Source of the DNA: Clostridia bacterium
Lineage (GTDB): Bacteria; Bacillota; DSM-521; Neomoorellales; SLTJ01
Assembly (NCBI GenBank): GCA_004347685.1
Contig: SLTJ01000046.1
Coordinates: forward strand, 49,259 to 113,258
Length of the DNA: 64,000 nucleotides
Direction: 5' to 3'
The position numbers were made by a program, and so were the translations under genes. Shown here in pieces: positions 8,801-14,688 of this stretch; position 1 is the first letter of the stretch; each line of letters opens with the position of its first letter. The notes beneath the pieces are model-generated. The model was not told where the DNA came from and did not search any database. It saw only the letters and a program-made list of their open reading frames with translations.

Positions 8801-9081
8801 ACTACCGGCTGGAGGCCAGAGAAGAATACGGCAGGTTTACCTTCCTGGCGAGCCCGGCTGACCTCTTTACCGCTTACAACCTGCTCTGCAAAAACCTCAA
8901 CAAGCGGCAGATTTACTCCAATGCCCGCCAGTTGGGGCAGCGGATAAACAATGACAAAGAGCTATTGGAGGCCAAGGGTTGGATAGTGCCAGACAGCAGT
9001 AAGCCGGTTCGGAAGTCCAATGCTACCCGTTATTACCTCTGGGAGCGTAGGGAGGAATACCAGGATGACGATGTAATTTAG
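5839..9081 (+). CDS. Primase-helicase replication protein
   Basis: 1080 residues, likely both primase and replicative helicase of the element. Residues 1-100 resemble a DnaG-type CHC2 zinc domain (GLNHCWNCGEGGDVFTWVM at about 62-80), but the usual first Cys-Pro-x-His is replaced by VGAHHTHG. A DnaG-core-like region follows, with TOPRIM signatures LFVTEGVADCLAA (about 287-299) and YLVNDSEESKAGEKGA (about 334). After a charged coiled coil (455-500) comes a P-loop NTPase with GASGEGKT at about 704-711 and LLFEDN as Walker B. A C-terminal winged-helix-like tail ends the protein. GTG at 5839 or 5842 is the start. The iteron array lies immediately downstream. Confidence 0.85.
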   Translation: MVRQLDFSTFDLKERIKEANPIEEVIGEVITLKKRGRVLVGAHHTHGSESGTSFNVDPQQGLNHCWNCGEGGDVFTWVMNTQSCSFPEALRILAQRAGIPLPEREPEERAKQEALWQERRELEKVFLEAARFYHSQLTPELKAWAFEKWGLLPETLDRYLVGFAPVDGAALKEHLKAKGFAPDLLKKTGLFVKAGSKGFVDFFQGRLIFPYWQSLPVEGGDGGGPAGGIACYFIGRQTEFTPDHPWEAGKYKKQLTHSEGHPYVSQAVANYYFYGEHSTRGLQDGSLFVTEGVADCLAALQVGLPAISPCTTSFSSATHERLLRLCAKARMVYLVNDSEESKAGEKGALATAEFLETNGVNARLVELPRPQGVDKVDLAEYLKDHSPEELRALTKEARTAWEIRLAALPVGKDGYNNFLVVQEFTKSILHSCPDEDRVEAFLEHHVKQKFGLKAQETDALLKEYRAARKSQEEREKEKAREEARKKALEAWKAAPIKQELLRYEWECDDNKTRPELAEKARICYNWLAANGGKFFCSETGEVWLCYQDTFYQVGNYRPFNALMFGLSDLNPATAEGRAIWEALQSLGYTLGQRVTIGGWLFTDRKNRSIYVNLQAGQLARIRPGEVAIIPNAVNEEGILLTNDPSFTPLEFQERADKRQAMRLLKQVVVDNLACPVYSRWFVTTWALTCFLMGFAGETLPLHRNSGASGEGKTWGARLISYLIYGQDMVGRGTDAANFSEGVRVPLLFEDNLEARNMTVEKRDFLLMVATGARKRKRDTKTPTGVIHEKPQALVMTTGIEPFYDQEILNRTYETEFNRHNYRNPAFVEVEAIDAITANRDRILSGFFYLLAQDVLPRLTEEQRRWKMWLAGKFPGWPKDRTNDYLATMMALFCAMRPYVDQLEAPWEEPSPWEDTEEAVFLSWVSTQYEAQEESGKETSEVVWFFEGLYREWRRYEKMRKEAEKVATRQIAVGEVPDMELGRDYFAENYRLEAREEYGRFTFLASPADLFTAYNLLCKNLNKRQIYSNARQLGQRINNDKELLEAKGWIVPDSSKPVRKSNATRYYLWERREEYQDDDVI

Positions 9082-9090
9082 CAGCAAAGC

Positions 9091-9475
9091 GTGGCAAAGC
9101 TACCTTTGCCACGAGCTTTGCCACCAGCTTTGCCACCAGCTTTGCCACGTCATTTTATATCCCTTAAACCATTGGGAGAGTAAGAGTAGAGAGTAGTTGA
9201 GGGGCATTCGTGGCAAAGGTTTTGAGGAAGTGTCCCTTATATATAGGCCACTCTTACCCGCTATGCTCAATCGGGACATAACGACTTCGGGAAAAATTAT
9301 ATACGTATATAGAAGCTCTTATTTTGCTTTGCCACGGGCTTTGCCACGGTGCTTTGCCACTTACTCTCCCAAGGGTTTGCGGGCTGGCAATAAATAGAAA
9401 AACAGGGGGTGTCCCTGAAACCCTTGCGGCTCTAAGTGGCAAAGCACTTTCGACCTTTGCCACGACCTTTGCCAC
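9091..9475. repeat. Iteron-like array, probable replication origin
   Basis: The 9-mer CTTTGCCAC occurs nine times on the plus strand (starts 9104, 9116, 9128, 9140, 9327, 9339, 9352, 9455, 9467) and three times inverted as GTGGCAAAG (9091, 9210, 9436). The first four are in an exact 12-bp period and the other clusters keep 12-13 bp. Copies 9091 and 9104 form an inverted pair with a 4-bp spacer. AT-rich stretches lie at 9151-9165 and 9290-9330. Position right after the primase-helicase gene fits an origin with initiator-binding iterons. The 422-bp stretch between genes holds nothing else I recognise. Confidence 0.8.
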
Positions 9476-9503
9476 ACCCACCTTTTTTGAGGAGGTATCA
9501 ACA

Positions 9504-9710
9504 GTGGTCTACATCCGTGAATGTCCCTCTTGTCATAGGCGATACCGAGACGTTGACCGCTCCAACCGGCGTATCTGGCGGGTTGTGAGGGGAGTTGACC
9601 GGCGGGGAAAACCGTACACCCACAAAAGCCCCCGGTGCCCCCATTGCAACCGGGTGCTAAAGATTGTGGAGTTTCAATGGTGGGTTGAACCGAGGGAGGA
9701 GGTGAAGTAA
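9504..9710 (+). CDS. Small double zinc-ribbon protein
   Basis: 68 residues from GTG 9504, set by GAGGAGGT nine bases upstream. Two CxxC knuckles (ECPSCHRRY near the start and RCPHCNRV near residue 45) are separated by a basic segment, which makes a single zinc-ribbon fold likely. First gene after the iteron array, so it may bind DNA or the replication complex. No named family. Confidence 0.65.
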   Translation: MVYIRECPSCHRRYRDVDRSNRRIWRVVRGVDRRGKPYTHKSPRCPHCNRVLKIVEFQWWVEPREEVK

Positions 9711-9711
9711 G

Positions 9712-9897
9712 GTGGCTGACCTGGAAGACCGCATCCTTGACTTGGACCCTGTCGACCTGGAAGACCTGGCCGAGGAACATCCCGGCGTAGCAGAGTGGCT
9801 GGAGGCCCTCAAGGCCGGGGAGGACGTAGAGGGTATGTTGGAGGATTTCGACGTAGACGAAGACGAGGTAGAAGCCTACATTGACGAAAACTTCTAA
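9712..9897 (+). CDS. Small acidic protein
   Basis: 61 residues, GTG start one base after the previous stop region, with GGAGGTGAAGTAAG upstream. Extremely acidic (LEDRILDLDPVDLEDLAEE, DFDVDEDEVEAYIDENF) and without cysteine or basic clusters. Very acidic small proteins on mobile elements can act as DNA mimics, but no specific fold is recognised here. Confidence 0.6.
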   Translation: MADLEDRILDLDPVDLEDLAEEHPGVAEWLEALKAGEDVEGMLEDFDVDEDEVEAYIDENF

Positions 9898-9912
9898 GAG
9901 GGAGGGCTGGCC

Positions 9913-10089
9913 GTGCAGTACCCAACACATGAGGAGCAGATACTTGCCGGCCAGCCGGCCAACCCCACCTGCCCGTTAAGGACGGGGATTAACGGCGGCT
10001 GCACCCCTGGCTGTGCGTGGTGGGTGCGTGGCCGGTGCGCGGTGGTATGGCTGGCGGAGTTGGCGGCGAGGGAGGTGAGGCTGGCATGA
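9913..10089 (+). CDS. Short ORF of 58 residues, Cys-containing
   Basis: GTG start with GGGAGGG nine bases upstream. It encodes MQYPTHEEQILAGQPANPTC followed by a segment with three more cysteines and a Trp pair (GCTPGCAWWVRGRC). It ends in ATGA, overlapping the start of the next gene, a sign of coupled translation. Not recognised. Confidence 0.5.
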   Translation: MQYPTHEEQILAGQPANPTCPLRTGINGGCTPGCAWWVRGRCAVVWLAELAAREVRLA

Positions 10090-10268
10090 CCCCCATGCAG
10101 GCGATTCGTAGAAAGTGCCTTGAGTGTTCAGGTGGTAGTGCTGCCGAAGTGAGGCTGTGCCCAATTCAGACCTGCCCCTTGTACATTTTTCGTTTCGGCA
10201 GGCGGCCAAGGGTAAATGTACCTGCCGGGGGACATCGGGGCGAAAGTGGGCGGCTAGGTGCCCAGTAA
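10086..10268 (+). CDS. Phage-type CLECSGGS small protein
   Basis: 60 residues from ATG 10086, with GGAGGTGAGG upstream. The sequence MTPMQAIRRKCLECSGGS, then EVRLCPIQTCPLYIFRFG, is a pattern I have seen repeatedly in small proteins of Firmicutes phages and plasmids. The four cysteines probably bind zinc. No biochemical role is known to me. Confidence 0.75.
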   Translation: MTPMQAIRRKCLECSGGSAAEVRLCPIQTCPLYIFRFGRRPRVNVPAGGHRGESGRLGAQ

Positions 10269-10306
10269 ACGCGAAAGAAGGCCATTTGAGAAGGAGGGTG
10301 GTCAAG

Positions 10307-10567
10307 GTGCCCAAGCCGGTAGTGGCACGAAAACTGCCCCCTTACCGTGGGCAGCCCTACTGGGAGCGGGAGAAGCCCCAGGAAGTCAAGACGGGCAGAA
10401 TATGGCTGTCCTACTATCCTGGAGCTGGCAAGTTACAGATAGCCGGGTACTTCACCAAGGACGGCGAGGATGTGCGTACCAAAGTTGTGACGCTGAACCA
10501 GGAAGACTTGACCCTGCACCCGGCGGCCAAGGCGTTGTTGTCGGACTTTTTGACGGCGGCGGAGTGA
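10307..10567 (+). CDS. Hypothetical small protein
   Basis: 86 residues from GTG 10307, chosen because AAGGAGGG is nine bases upstream. The start is proline- and lysine-rich (MPKPVVARKLPPYRGQPYW) and the rest a beta-rich segment (TGRIWLSYYPGAGKLQIAGYF). No cysteine or membrane segment. Lies in the plus-strand run of small element genes. Unrecognised. Confidence 0.6.
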   Translation: MPKPVVARKLPPYRGQPYWEREKPQEVKTGRIWLSYYPGAGKLQIAGYFTKDGEDVRTKVVTLNQEDLTLHPAAKALLSDFLTAAE

Positions 10568-10686
10568 GGAGGCTGGAGGATGATAGTGACCCTGGCCCGG
10601 TGAAGGAAGTATAATTGAGGTAACTGAGCCACAAGAACTTTGCGGCAAAACTATTAAGGTATTTTCCGAAAAGGAGGGTTACTGAG

Positions 10687-11163
10687 GTGCCAACCCAATG
10701 CACGGCCAAATCAAAGCACACCGGCCAGCAATGCCGGGCTTACGCCGTCAACGGCACCGATAAATGCAGGGTGCATGGCGGTATGACGCCCATTAAACAC
10801 GGCCTGTATTCCAAATATACCAAGGCCAAACTTGGCGCTTTAATCGCCGAATTGAGAGACAACCCGGCGCTGACCGACATAAAGGAACACGTTGCCTTCA
10901 TGTTCGCGTTACTTATTAAGAAACTGGAGGCCATGCAGGAGAGGTTTACCGACGAGGACATTAGCCACCTTACTACCTTAAGCGAAAAGATTACCAAGGC
11001 CATAGAACGCTGGCACAAGGTGGCTTTCGGCGAGAAGTATATTCTCCAGATTGAAGAAATCCAAACCCTCATCAATCAGATTGTGGTGATAATCAGGCAG
11101 GAAGTCCATGACCCTGCCACCGTGGAGCGGCTGGCAAAGCGGCTGCAAGAAGTGAGGTGGTAA
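10687..11163 (+). CDS. HGG-motif phage protein
   Basis: 158 residues, GTG start after AAAGGAGGG. The N-terminus CTAKSKHTGQQCRAYAVNG, then KCRVHGGMTPIKHGLYS, is the zinc-knuckle/HGG signature common near phage terminase small subunits and in stand-alone phage proteins. The remainder is a long helical domain. Since no large terminase is present in the element, packaging function is not supported here. Confidence 0.75.
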   Translation: MPTQCTAKSKHTGQQCRAYAVNGTDKCRVHGGMTPIKHGLYSKYTKAKLGALIAELRDNPALTDIKEHVAFMFALLIKKLEAMQERFTDEDISHLTTLSEKITKAIERWHKVAFGEKYILQIEEIQTLINQIVVIIRQEVHDPATVERLAKRLQEVRW

Positions 11164-11164
11164 C

Positions 11165-11455
11165 ATGCTGGAGCGCCAAATTTTAACGACCATCGGTCAG
11201 AAGCTGTTGGAGCGCGGCAAGTGCCCCTACGACCCCGCCTGCCTCTACGGTAGCGGCGACAGGTGCGCGGCACCCAAGGAGGTATGGGAGGAGAAGGCCA
11301 TGGCGATAGCCAAGGACATTTCCCGGGAGCCCGGCCATATCGGTGTCCCCAACTTGATGTGGCCCGGCCCCTGGCCCTGTGATGACGTGGTTGCCGTGGT
11401 GTTCGACCTCCCCAGACCGCCCGAGGATGAACTGTTCCGAGAAGGGAGGCGGTAA
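11165..11455 (+). CDS. Hypothetical protein, paralogue-like of next gene
   Basis: 96 residues beginning MLERQILTTIGQKLLERGKC. The first 18 residues resemble the start of the following gene (MLTKVLLHEIGEKLLAKEK), suggesting an old duplication. Three cysteines lie at 20-35. Starts two bases after the preceding stop, so the run 10687-11724 is one operon. Unrecognised. Confidence 0.6.
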   Translation: MLERQILTTIGQKLLERGKCPYDPACLYGSGDRCAAPKEVWEEKAMAIAKDISREPGHIGVPNLMWPGPWPCDDVVAVVFDLPRPPEDELFREGRR

Positions 11456-11457
11456 CT

Positions 11458-11724
11458 ATGTTGACTAAAGTCCTATTGCACGAAATCGGCGAGAAGTTGC
11501 TTGCCAAAGAAAAGTATGGTGGCATCGTTTGCGTAACGGACAGGGTTTCCCCACCAGGGCTTTACGGCGAGGAGCCGCCGATACCGGAGGGCCACCTGCG
11601 AGTTCACCTTGGTGCGGAGTTTGTTGACGTGCCAAGAGAAGGGGCCGAGGAGTGGCTGGCTGAACACGTGGACGAGGCTGCCCTTGTCATATGGGTTGTG
11701 GCTGGCGCTTATATAGGCCCGTAG
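11458..11724 (+). CDS. Hypothetical protein
   Basis: 88 residues, two bases after the previous stop. N-terminal helix like that of its neighbour, then a beta-rich part (HLRVHLGAEFVDVPREG) and a hydrophobic end (AALVIWVVAGAYIGP). Last gene of the plus-strand element operon, followed at once by a strong terminator. Unrecognised. Confidence 0.6.
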   Translation: MLTKVLLHEIGEKLLAKEKYGGIVCVTDRVSPPGLYGEEPPIPEGHLRVHLGAEFVDVPREGAEEWLAEHVDEAALVIWVVAGAYIGP

Positions 11725-11732
11725 ACAAGGCG

Positions 11733-11774
11733 AAGGGGCCGGGCAGGTACTTAGCATTGCCCGGCCCTTTTCTG
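11733..11774 (+). terminator. Rho-independent terminator of the small-gene operon
   Basis: GC-rich stem (aaggggccgggca / tgcccggccc) with a 12-nt loop followed by TTTTC, nine bases after the stop of the last plus-strand gene. The region 11775-11931 beyond it holds no gene I can support. Confidence 0.85.
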
Positions 11775-11931
11775 CGTTGTTTTCCCGTTGTTCTCACGTT
11801 CAGGAGCCACGGAAACGGCTGGGCAGGTATAGACCCATTTTCGCGCCATTTTCATGGGCTTGTAGGGGCTAGTGGAACACCGGAACGGAATGTCAGCCCC
11901 AAAAAGCGAACCGGGCGGAACCGAACCTGGG

Positions 11932-11962
11932 CAAAAAAAAGCCGGGCTTTGCGGCCCGGCTG
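11932..11962 (-). terminator. Terminator downstream of second integrase
   Basis: On the minus strand AGCCGGGCCGCAAAGCCCGGCT is followed by eight T. A second hairpin (GGAGGAAG/CTTCCTCC type, about 12058-12086) lies between it and the integrase stop. Confidence 0.85.
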
Positions 11963-12100
11963 CTGGCCCCAGGATGGGCGTTTTAGCCTTTGCAGGTATA
12001 AAACCATTAGGACGGGGAGAAAGGCCCCTTGCACCAAACGGTAAAAATGGCAAAGCAGGGAGGAAGTGGCTACTTGCCTTCCTCCTCTCCGTCCCCAATA

Positions 12101-12928
12101 TCAGCAGCTAGCCGCCAGGCGAAACAATTTTTCCGGTAAAGTTTTCGCATACCTTCTGGTAGTGGTAATGCTGGCGTGGCCCATTGCCTCCTGTATCACG
12201 TCCAGACTGTGGCCCTGCCGGAGAAGGTTAGTCCCGAAAGTATGACGGCAACGGTGCGGGTGGAACTTAACCCCCGTGGCCTTCCTACACTCCCTGGCGT
12301 GGTATTCCAGGTTGGCGTAGGAAGCGAATAACGGCTGTCCTTCAGGTAGGCCCGTGGCCCATTGCACCAACTCCTTAGCGCATTGTCTGTCCGTCACCGG
12401 GGCGGTGCGGACCTTGCCCCCTTTGCCGGATACCTCCAGGAATACCCGGCCAGTATGCACCACGACATTACTCCTGGTAAGCCGTGCGACTTCGCCGATA
12501 CGCAAGCCCGCGTACAGCATGACGTGAAAAGCCAGTCTTACATGGGGAGGCTTATTCTCAAAGTAGGCCAGCACCTTGCCCACGTCCTCATCCGACAGGT
12601 AAGCCACCCTTTCTTCTTCCTGCTTCACCCGGAGCTTTTTCACCTGCACCGGGTTGCCTTTTAGCTGGCCTTCTTCCACCAGGTAGGCGTAAAAACTGGA
12701 CAAGACCGACAGGATAAGGTTCACGCTGGCCGGTTTTAGGTGGGAAGCCAGGTAATTTCTGAAGCCCTTTGTTTCCTTCCCGTTGACGGCCAGGTAGTCC
12801 ACGTTGTTTTCAGTCAGCCAGGCCCCGTACTTCTCCAAAGCGTAGGCGTAGTCTTTGACGGTCTTGGCCGATTTGCCGCTTAGCCTCAAATCGGTTAGAA
12901 AACCTTCTACTGCCCGGCGGTAATCCAT
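12101..12928 (-). CDS. Tyrosine recombinase, XerC/D-like
   Basis: 275 residues with an N-terminal SAM-like core-binding domain (about 1-90) and a catalytic domain with the full residue set: Arg143 (AGLRIGE), Lys169 (SGKGGK), His225/Arg228 (HPHRCRHTF), His251 (GHAS) and Tyr260 (TTRRYAKT). Such enzymes cut and rejoin DNA without cofactors. It is placed inside the element, far from the att sites. It could resolve multimers of the circular form rather than integrate it, with the other recombinase at the tRNA end doing the integration. It has its own promoter and terminator. Confidence 0.9.
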   Translation of the reverse strand: MDYRRAVEGFLTDLRLSGKSAKTVKDYAYALEKYGAWLTENNVDYLAVNGKETKGFRNYLASHLKPASVNLILSVLSSFYAYLVEEGQLKGNPVQVKKLRVKQEEERVAYLSDEDVGKVLAYFENKPPHVRLAFHVMLYAGLRIGEVARLTRSNVVVHTGRVFLEVSGKGGKVRTAPVTDRQCAKELVQWATGLPEGQPLFASYANLEYHARECRKATGVKFHPHRCRHTFGTNLLRQGHSLDVIQEAMGHASITTTRRYAKTLPEKLFRLAASC

Positions 12929-12966
12929 TGTTACCTTCTCCTCTCCAACTAATATATCTTAGTTAG

Positions 12967-12994
12967 AATATAGCATACCTAAGTTATAAGTCAA
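12967..12994 (-). promoter_or_regulatory. Promoter of second integrase
   Basis: Minus strand TTGACT (12994-12989), 16-bp spacer, TATATT (12972-12967), in a very AT-rich stretch. The inverted motif CTTAG...CTAAG across the -10 and start region could be an operator. Confidence 0.6.
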
Positions 12995-13027
12995 GAGGAA
13001 AATTTGGCAGGAGCGAAGAAATCAGCA

Positions 13028-13318
13028 GGGGGAGAGAACCCCGGCAGGAATTCTCTCCCCCTTGGGCGAACCTTTTAACTGCACAAGGCCCCGCCAAGAG
13101 TGCGGGCTTCAGCACCGTCCTAATTCCCGGTTAGACCGAAAAAGGCCGTTTGTATAGATTAGCGAAGTTTGCAAAGCCTTGTCCTGCTTAGTGTTGTTAG
13201 TTACTTCCAGCAAGAAAAATAGGTCATCTTTGCCCCTGTTTTTTAGTGTTTGCTCCCAAATTGCTCCCACGCTGCGTCCAGCAATATCAACGGTTCCAGC
13301 CATTTTTGCTCCCAAAAA
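13028..13318. other. Non-coding stretch with hairpin and triple TTGCTCCCA repeat
   Basis: Between the recombinase promoter and 13364 no gene is convincing. It holds an 11-bp perfect hairpin (GGGGGAGAGAA / TTCTCTCCCCC, 13028-13061) and three copies of TTGCTCCCA (13250, 13261, 13306). The 68-codon minus-strand frame over 13109-13315 is made partly of these repeats and has no clear ribosome site. Confidence 0.5.
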
Positions 13319-13348
13319 AAGAAAGGCCCGCGCCTGGTCGCACGGGCT
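13313..13348 (-). terminator. Terminator of the accessory-gene operon
   Basis: Minus strand AGCCCGTGCG, loop accag, GCGCGGGC(C) then TTTCTTTTTTT, 17 bases after the stop at 13365. Confidence 0.85.
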
Positions 13349-13364
13349 GAATTATCCGCTTCCC

Positions 13365-13574
13365 TCACCCTAATTCCATAGGTCGCCGGCAATCCCTGGA
13401 CACCAGTTCCTGATAACCGCTGGTGCCAGGTGGGGTTAGGACTATGTAGTCTTCCTCGCCGTAGTCCCGTTCGGAAGGTACCCATTCCACCCAGCCGGCT
13501 CGATTCAGTTTCTCGTATTCCGAACGCATGATGGGTGACGGCCTTTTGCCGAAGACGGTAAGTTTAGCGTACAA
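13365..13574 (-). CDS. Hypothetical small protein
   Basis: 69 residues from TTG 13574 (GGAGG ten bases upstream, just past the stop of the preceding gene); ATG 13607 would add 11 residues. Sequence LYAKLTVFGKRPSPIMRSEY, then GWVEWVPSERDYGEEDYIVL, looks like a small alpha/beta domain. Last gene of the minus-strand accessory operon that starts at the tRNA-side recombinase. Unrecognised. Confidence 0.55.
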   Translation of the reverse strand: MYAKLTVFGKRPSPIMRSEYEKLNRAGWVEWVPSERDYGEEDYIVLTPPGTSGYQELVSRDCRRPMELG

Positions 13575-13576
13575 CT

Positions 13577-13849
13577 TTACCGGACCTCCTCTCCCGCTAT
13601 GGGGCATTTCCCTTCTTTATACCAGGGGCAGCCAGCCGGGTAATCACACACCCCGGCCCCTTCCTCCTTCCAGCCACCTAACCGGCTGTTGTCCTCGAAC
13701 TCATACCTGCCAGGGCAGCCGCAATCATTCCTGGTGGGCAACGGCTTACCTAAGGCTGCCCGCATAAATGCATCGTGAGGGTTGGCCAGGGCGTACTCCA
13801 GAGGAATCCCCGCACGAATTGCAGCCGCAATCATTTCTTCCTTCATCAT
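13577..13849 (-). CDS. Hypothetical Cys-rich protein
   Basis: 90 residues. A helical start (MMKEEMIAAAIRAGIPLEYA) is followed by five cysteines in the second half (NDCGCPGRYEF, GVCDYPAGCPWY, GKCPIAGEE), a pattern suggesting metal binding. Its ATG overlaps the stop of the upstream gene by 4 bp. Unrecognised; could be an accessory or anti-defence protein given its neighbours. Confidence 0.55.
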   Translation of the reverse strand: MMKEEMIAAAIRAGIPLEYALANPHDAFMRAALGKPLPTRNDCGCPGRYEFEDNSRLGGWKEEGAGVCDYPAGCPWYKEGKCPIAGEEVR

Positions 13850-14160
13850 GCGTCCTCCACCAGGTCCCCAAACACTCTTTCAATCGTGGCCGCGTCAATA
13901 CGATTTTCTTCGCACCACGCTAAGGCTTCCTTCCGTGTAACCGGCGTGATTCGCTGGCCACCGCCCCTAGTTGTATCGTTCACATACTGGCCATATCCGG
14001 TAGCAGGCCCGCCGTCGCCGAAAATGAAGTAGTTTCCCTTGGCAGTTACATGGAGAGCCTCATAACAATAGCTTATATCCCCAGGCAGGCCAAACTCTAC
14101 CTCGGCTATCATATCGGCCTTGACCGTATCATAGACTTTCCCGTTGACTACCTGCCGCAT
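13846..14160 (-). CDS. Mobile-element protein of the NGKxYDT type
   Basis: 104 residues from ATG 14160, preceded by GGGAGGCAAGAGGT. The pattern MRQVVNGKVYDTVKADMIAE, then KGNYFIFGDGGPATGY and ITPVTRKEALAWCEE, is one I have seen in small proteins of Firmicutes plasmids and integrative elements, with no known function. Part of the overlapping accessory operon downstream of the recombinase. Confidence 0.65.
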   Translation of the reverse strand: MRQVVNGKVYDTVKADMIAEVEFGLPGDISYCYEALHVTAKGNYFIFGDGGPATGYGQYVNDTTRGGGQRITPVTRKEALAWCEENRIDAATIERVFGDLVEDA

Positions 14161-14174
14161 ACCTCTTGCCTCCC

Positions 14175-14666
14175 TCAAAATGGATTGTGGTCGAAAATAA
14201 CTAGCGGCCCTGTTACCGGGCTGTCATAGGTGAGACTTCTGGCCCTGCCGTGCAGGGCGTGGGCCACGGCCAGGTAGAGCCAGACAGGCCCCTGGCCGGT
14301 GAGAACCACGTCATTGCCGCTCCCGGCCAGTTCTTTAGCTATGGTGACGTAATCCTCCAGCTTCTCCAGCTTGGCAGTCTCGCCATATAGCTGTTTAACG
14401 TCAATCTGGACTTTCTCCATTGGCTTCGCCTCCTTTCCCAAGTATTCCGGGTAAGCTCCCGGTGACTTGCCGTCTAAAACGGCAGCCAGCATGGCCGACT
14501 TAACATCCAGCCGGTTGAGGTAGTAGGTCCGCAACCGTTTCTTTTGGCTAGGGCTTGTGTCCCTGTCGCCTACTGCGGCCAGCCTGGCCTCTAACCGGCG
14601 GATTTCCCCCTGTAACTTGGAGATAGTCTTTTCCCGTTCTTCTTGCTGGCGAACTGCGCCATGCAA
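14175..14666 (-). CDS. Csx3-like ring-nuclease domain protein
   Basis: 163 residues. The N-terminal ~80 form a predicted coiled coil (6-33) and a helical segment. The C-terminal ~80 resemble Csx3 (Crn3), the type III CRISPR ring nuclease that degrades cyclic tetra-adenylate: DVVLTGQGPVWLYLAVAHAL (119-138), then LTYDSP and VIFDH. Against the Csx3 pattern as I recall it, the two His of HxxH (136, 139), the Asp of YD (148) and a terminal His (160) are kept with nearly the same spacing, while the Arg of YDPR is not. ATG 14420 has its own AAAGGAGG site and would give an 81-residue stand-alone Csx3-like protein. TTG 14666 lacks a close ribosome site. Confidence 0.65.
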   Translation of the reverse strand: MHGAVRQQEEREKTISKLQGEIRRLEARLAAVGDRDTSPSQKKRLRTYYLNRLDVKSAMLAAVLDGKSPGAYPEYLGKEAKPMEKVQIDVKQLYGETAKLEKLEDYVTIAKELAGSGNDVVLTGQGPVWLYLAVAHALHGRARSLTYDSPVTGPLVIFDHNPF

Positions 14667-14688
14667 AGCGTGGCGGTTTGTGGGCAGG

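Noticed and set aside
9091..9475. CRISPR array
   Set aside because: Repeat unit is 9 bp with 3-bp spacing and both orientations occur; CRISPR repeats and spacers are much longer.
13109..13315. 68-codon minus-strand gene
   Set aside because: No clear ribosome site, overlaps the terminator and is built partly from the TTGCTCCCA repeats.
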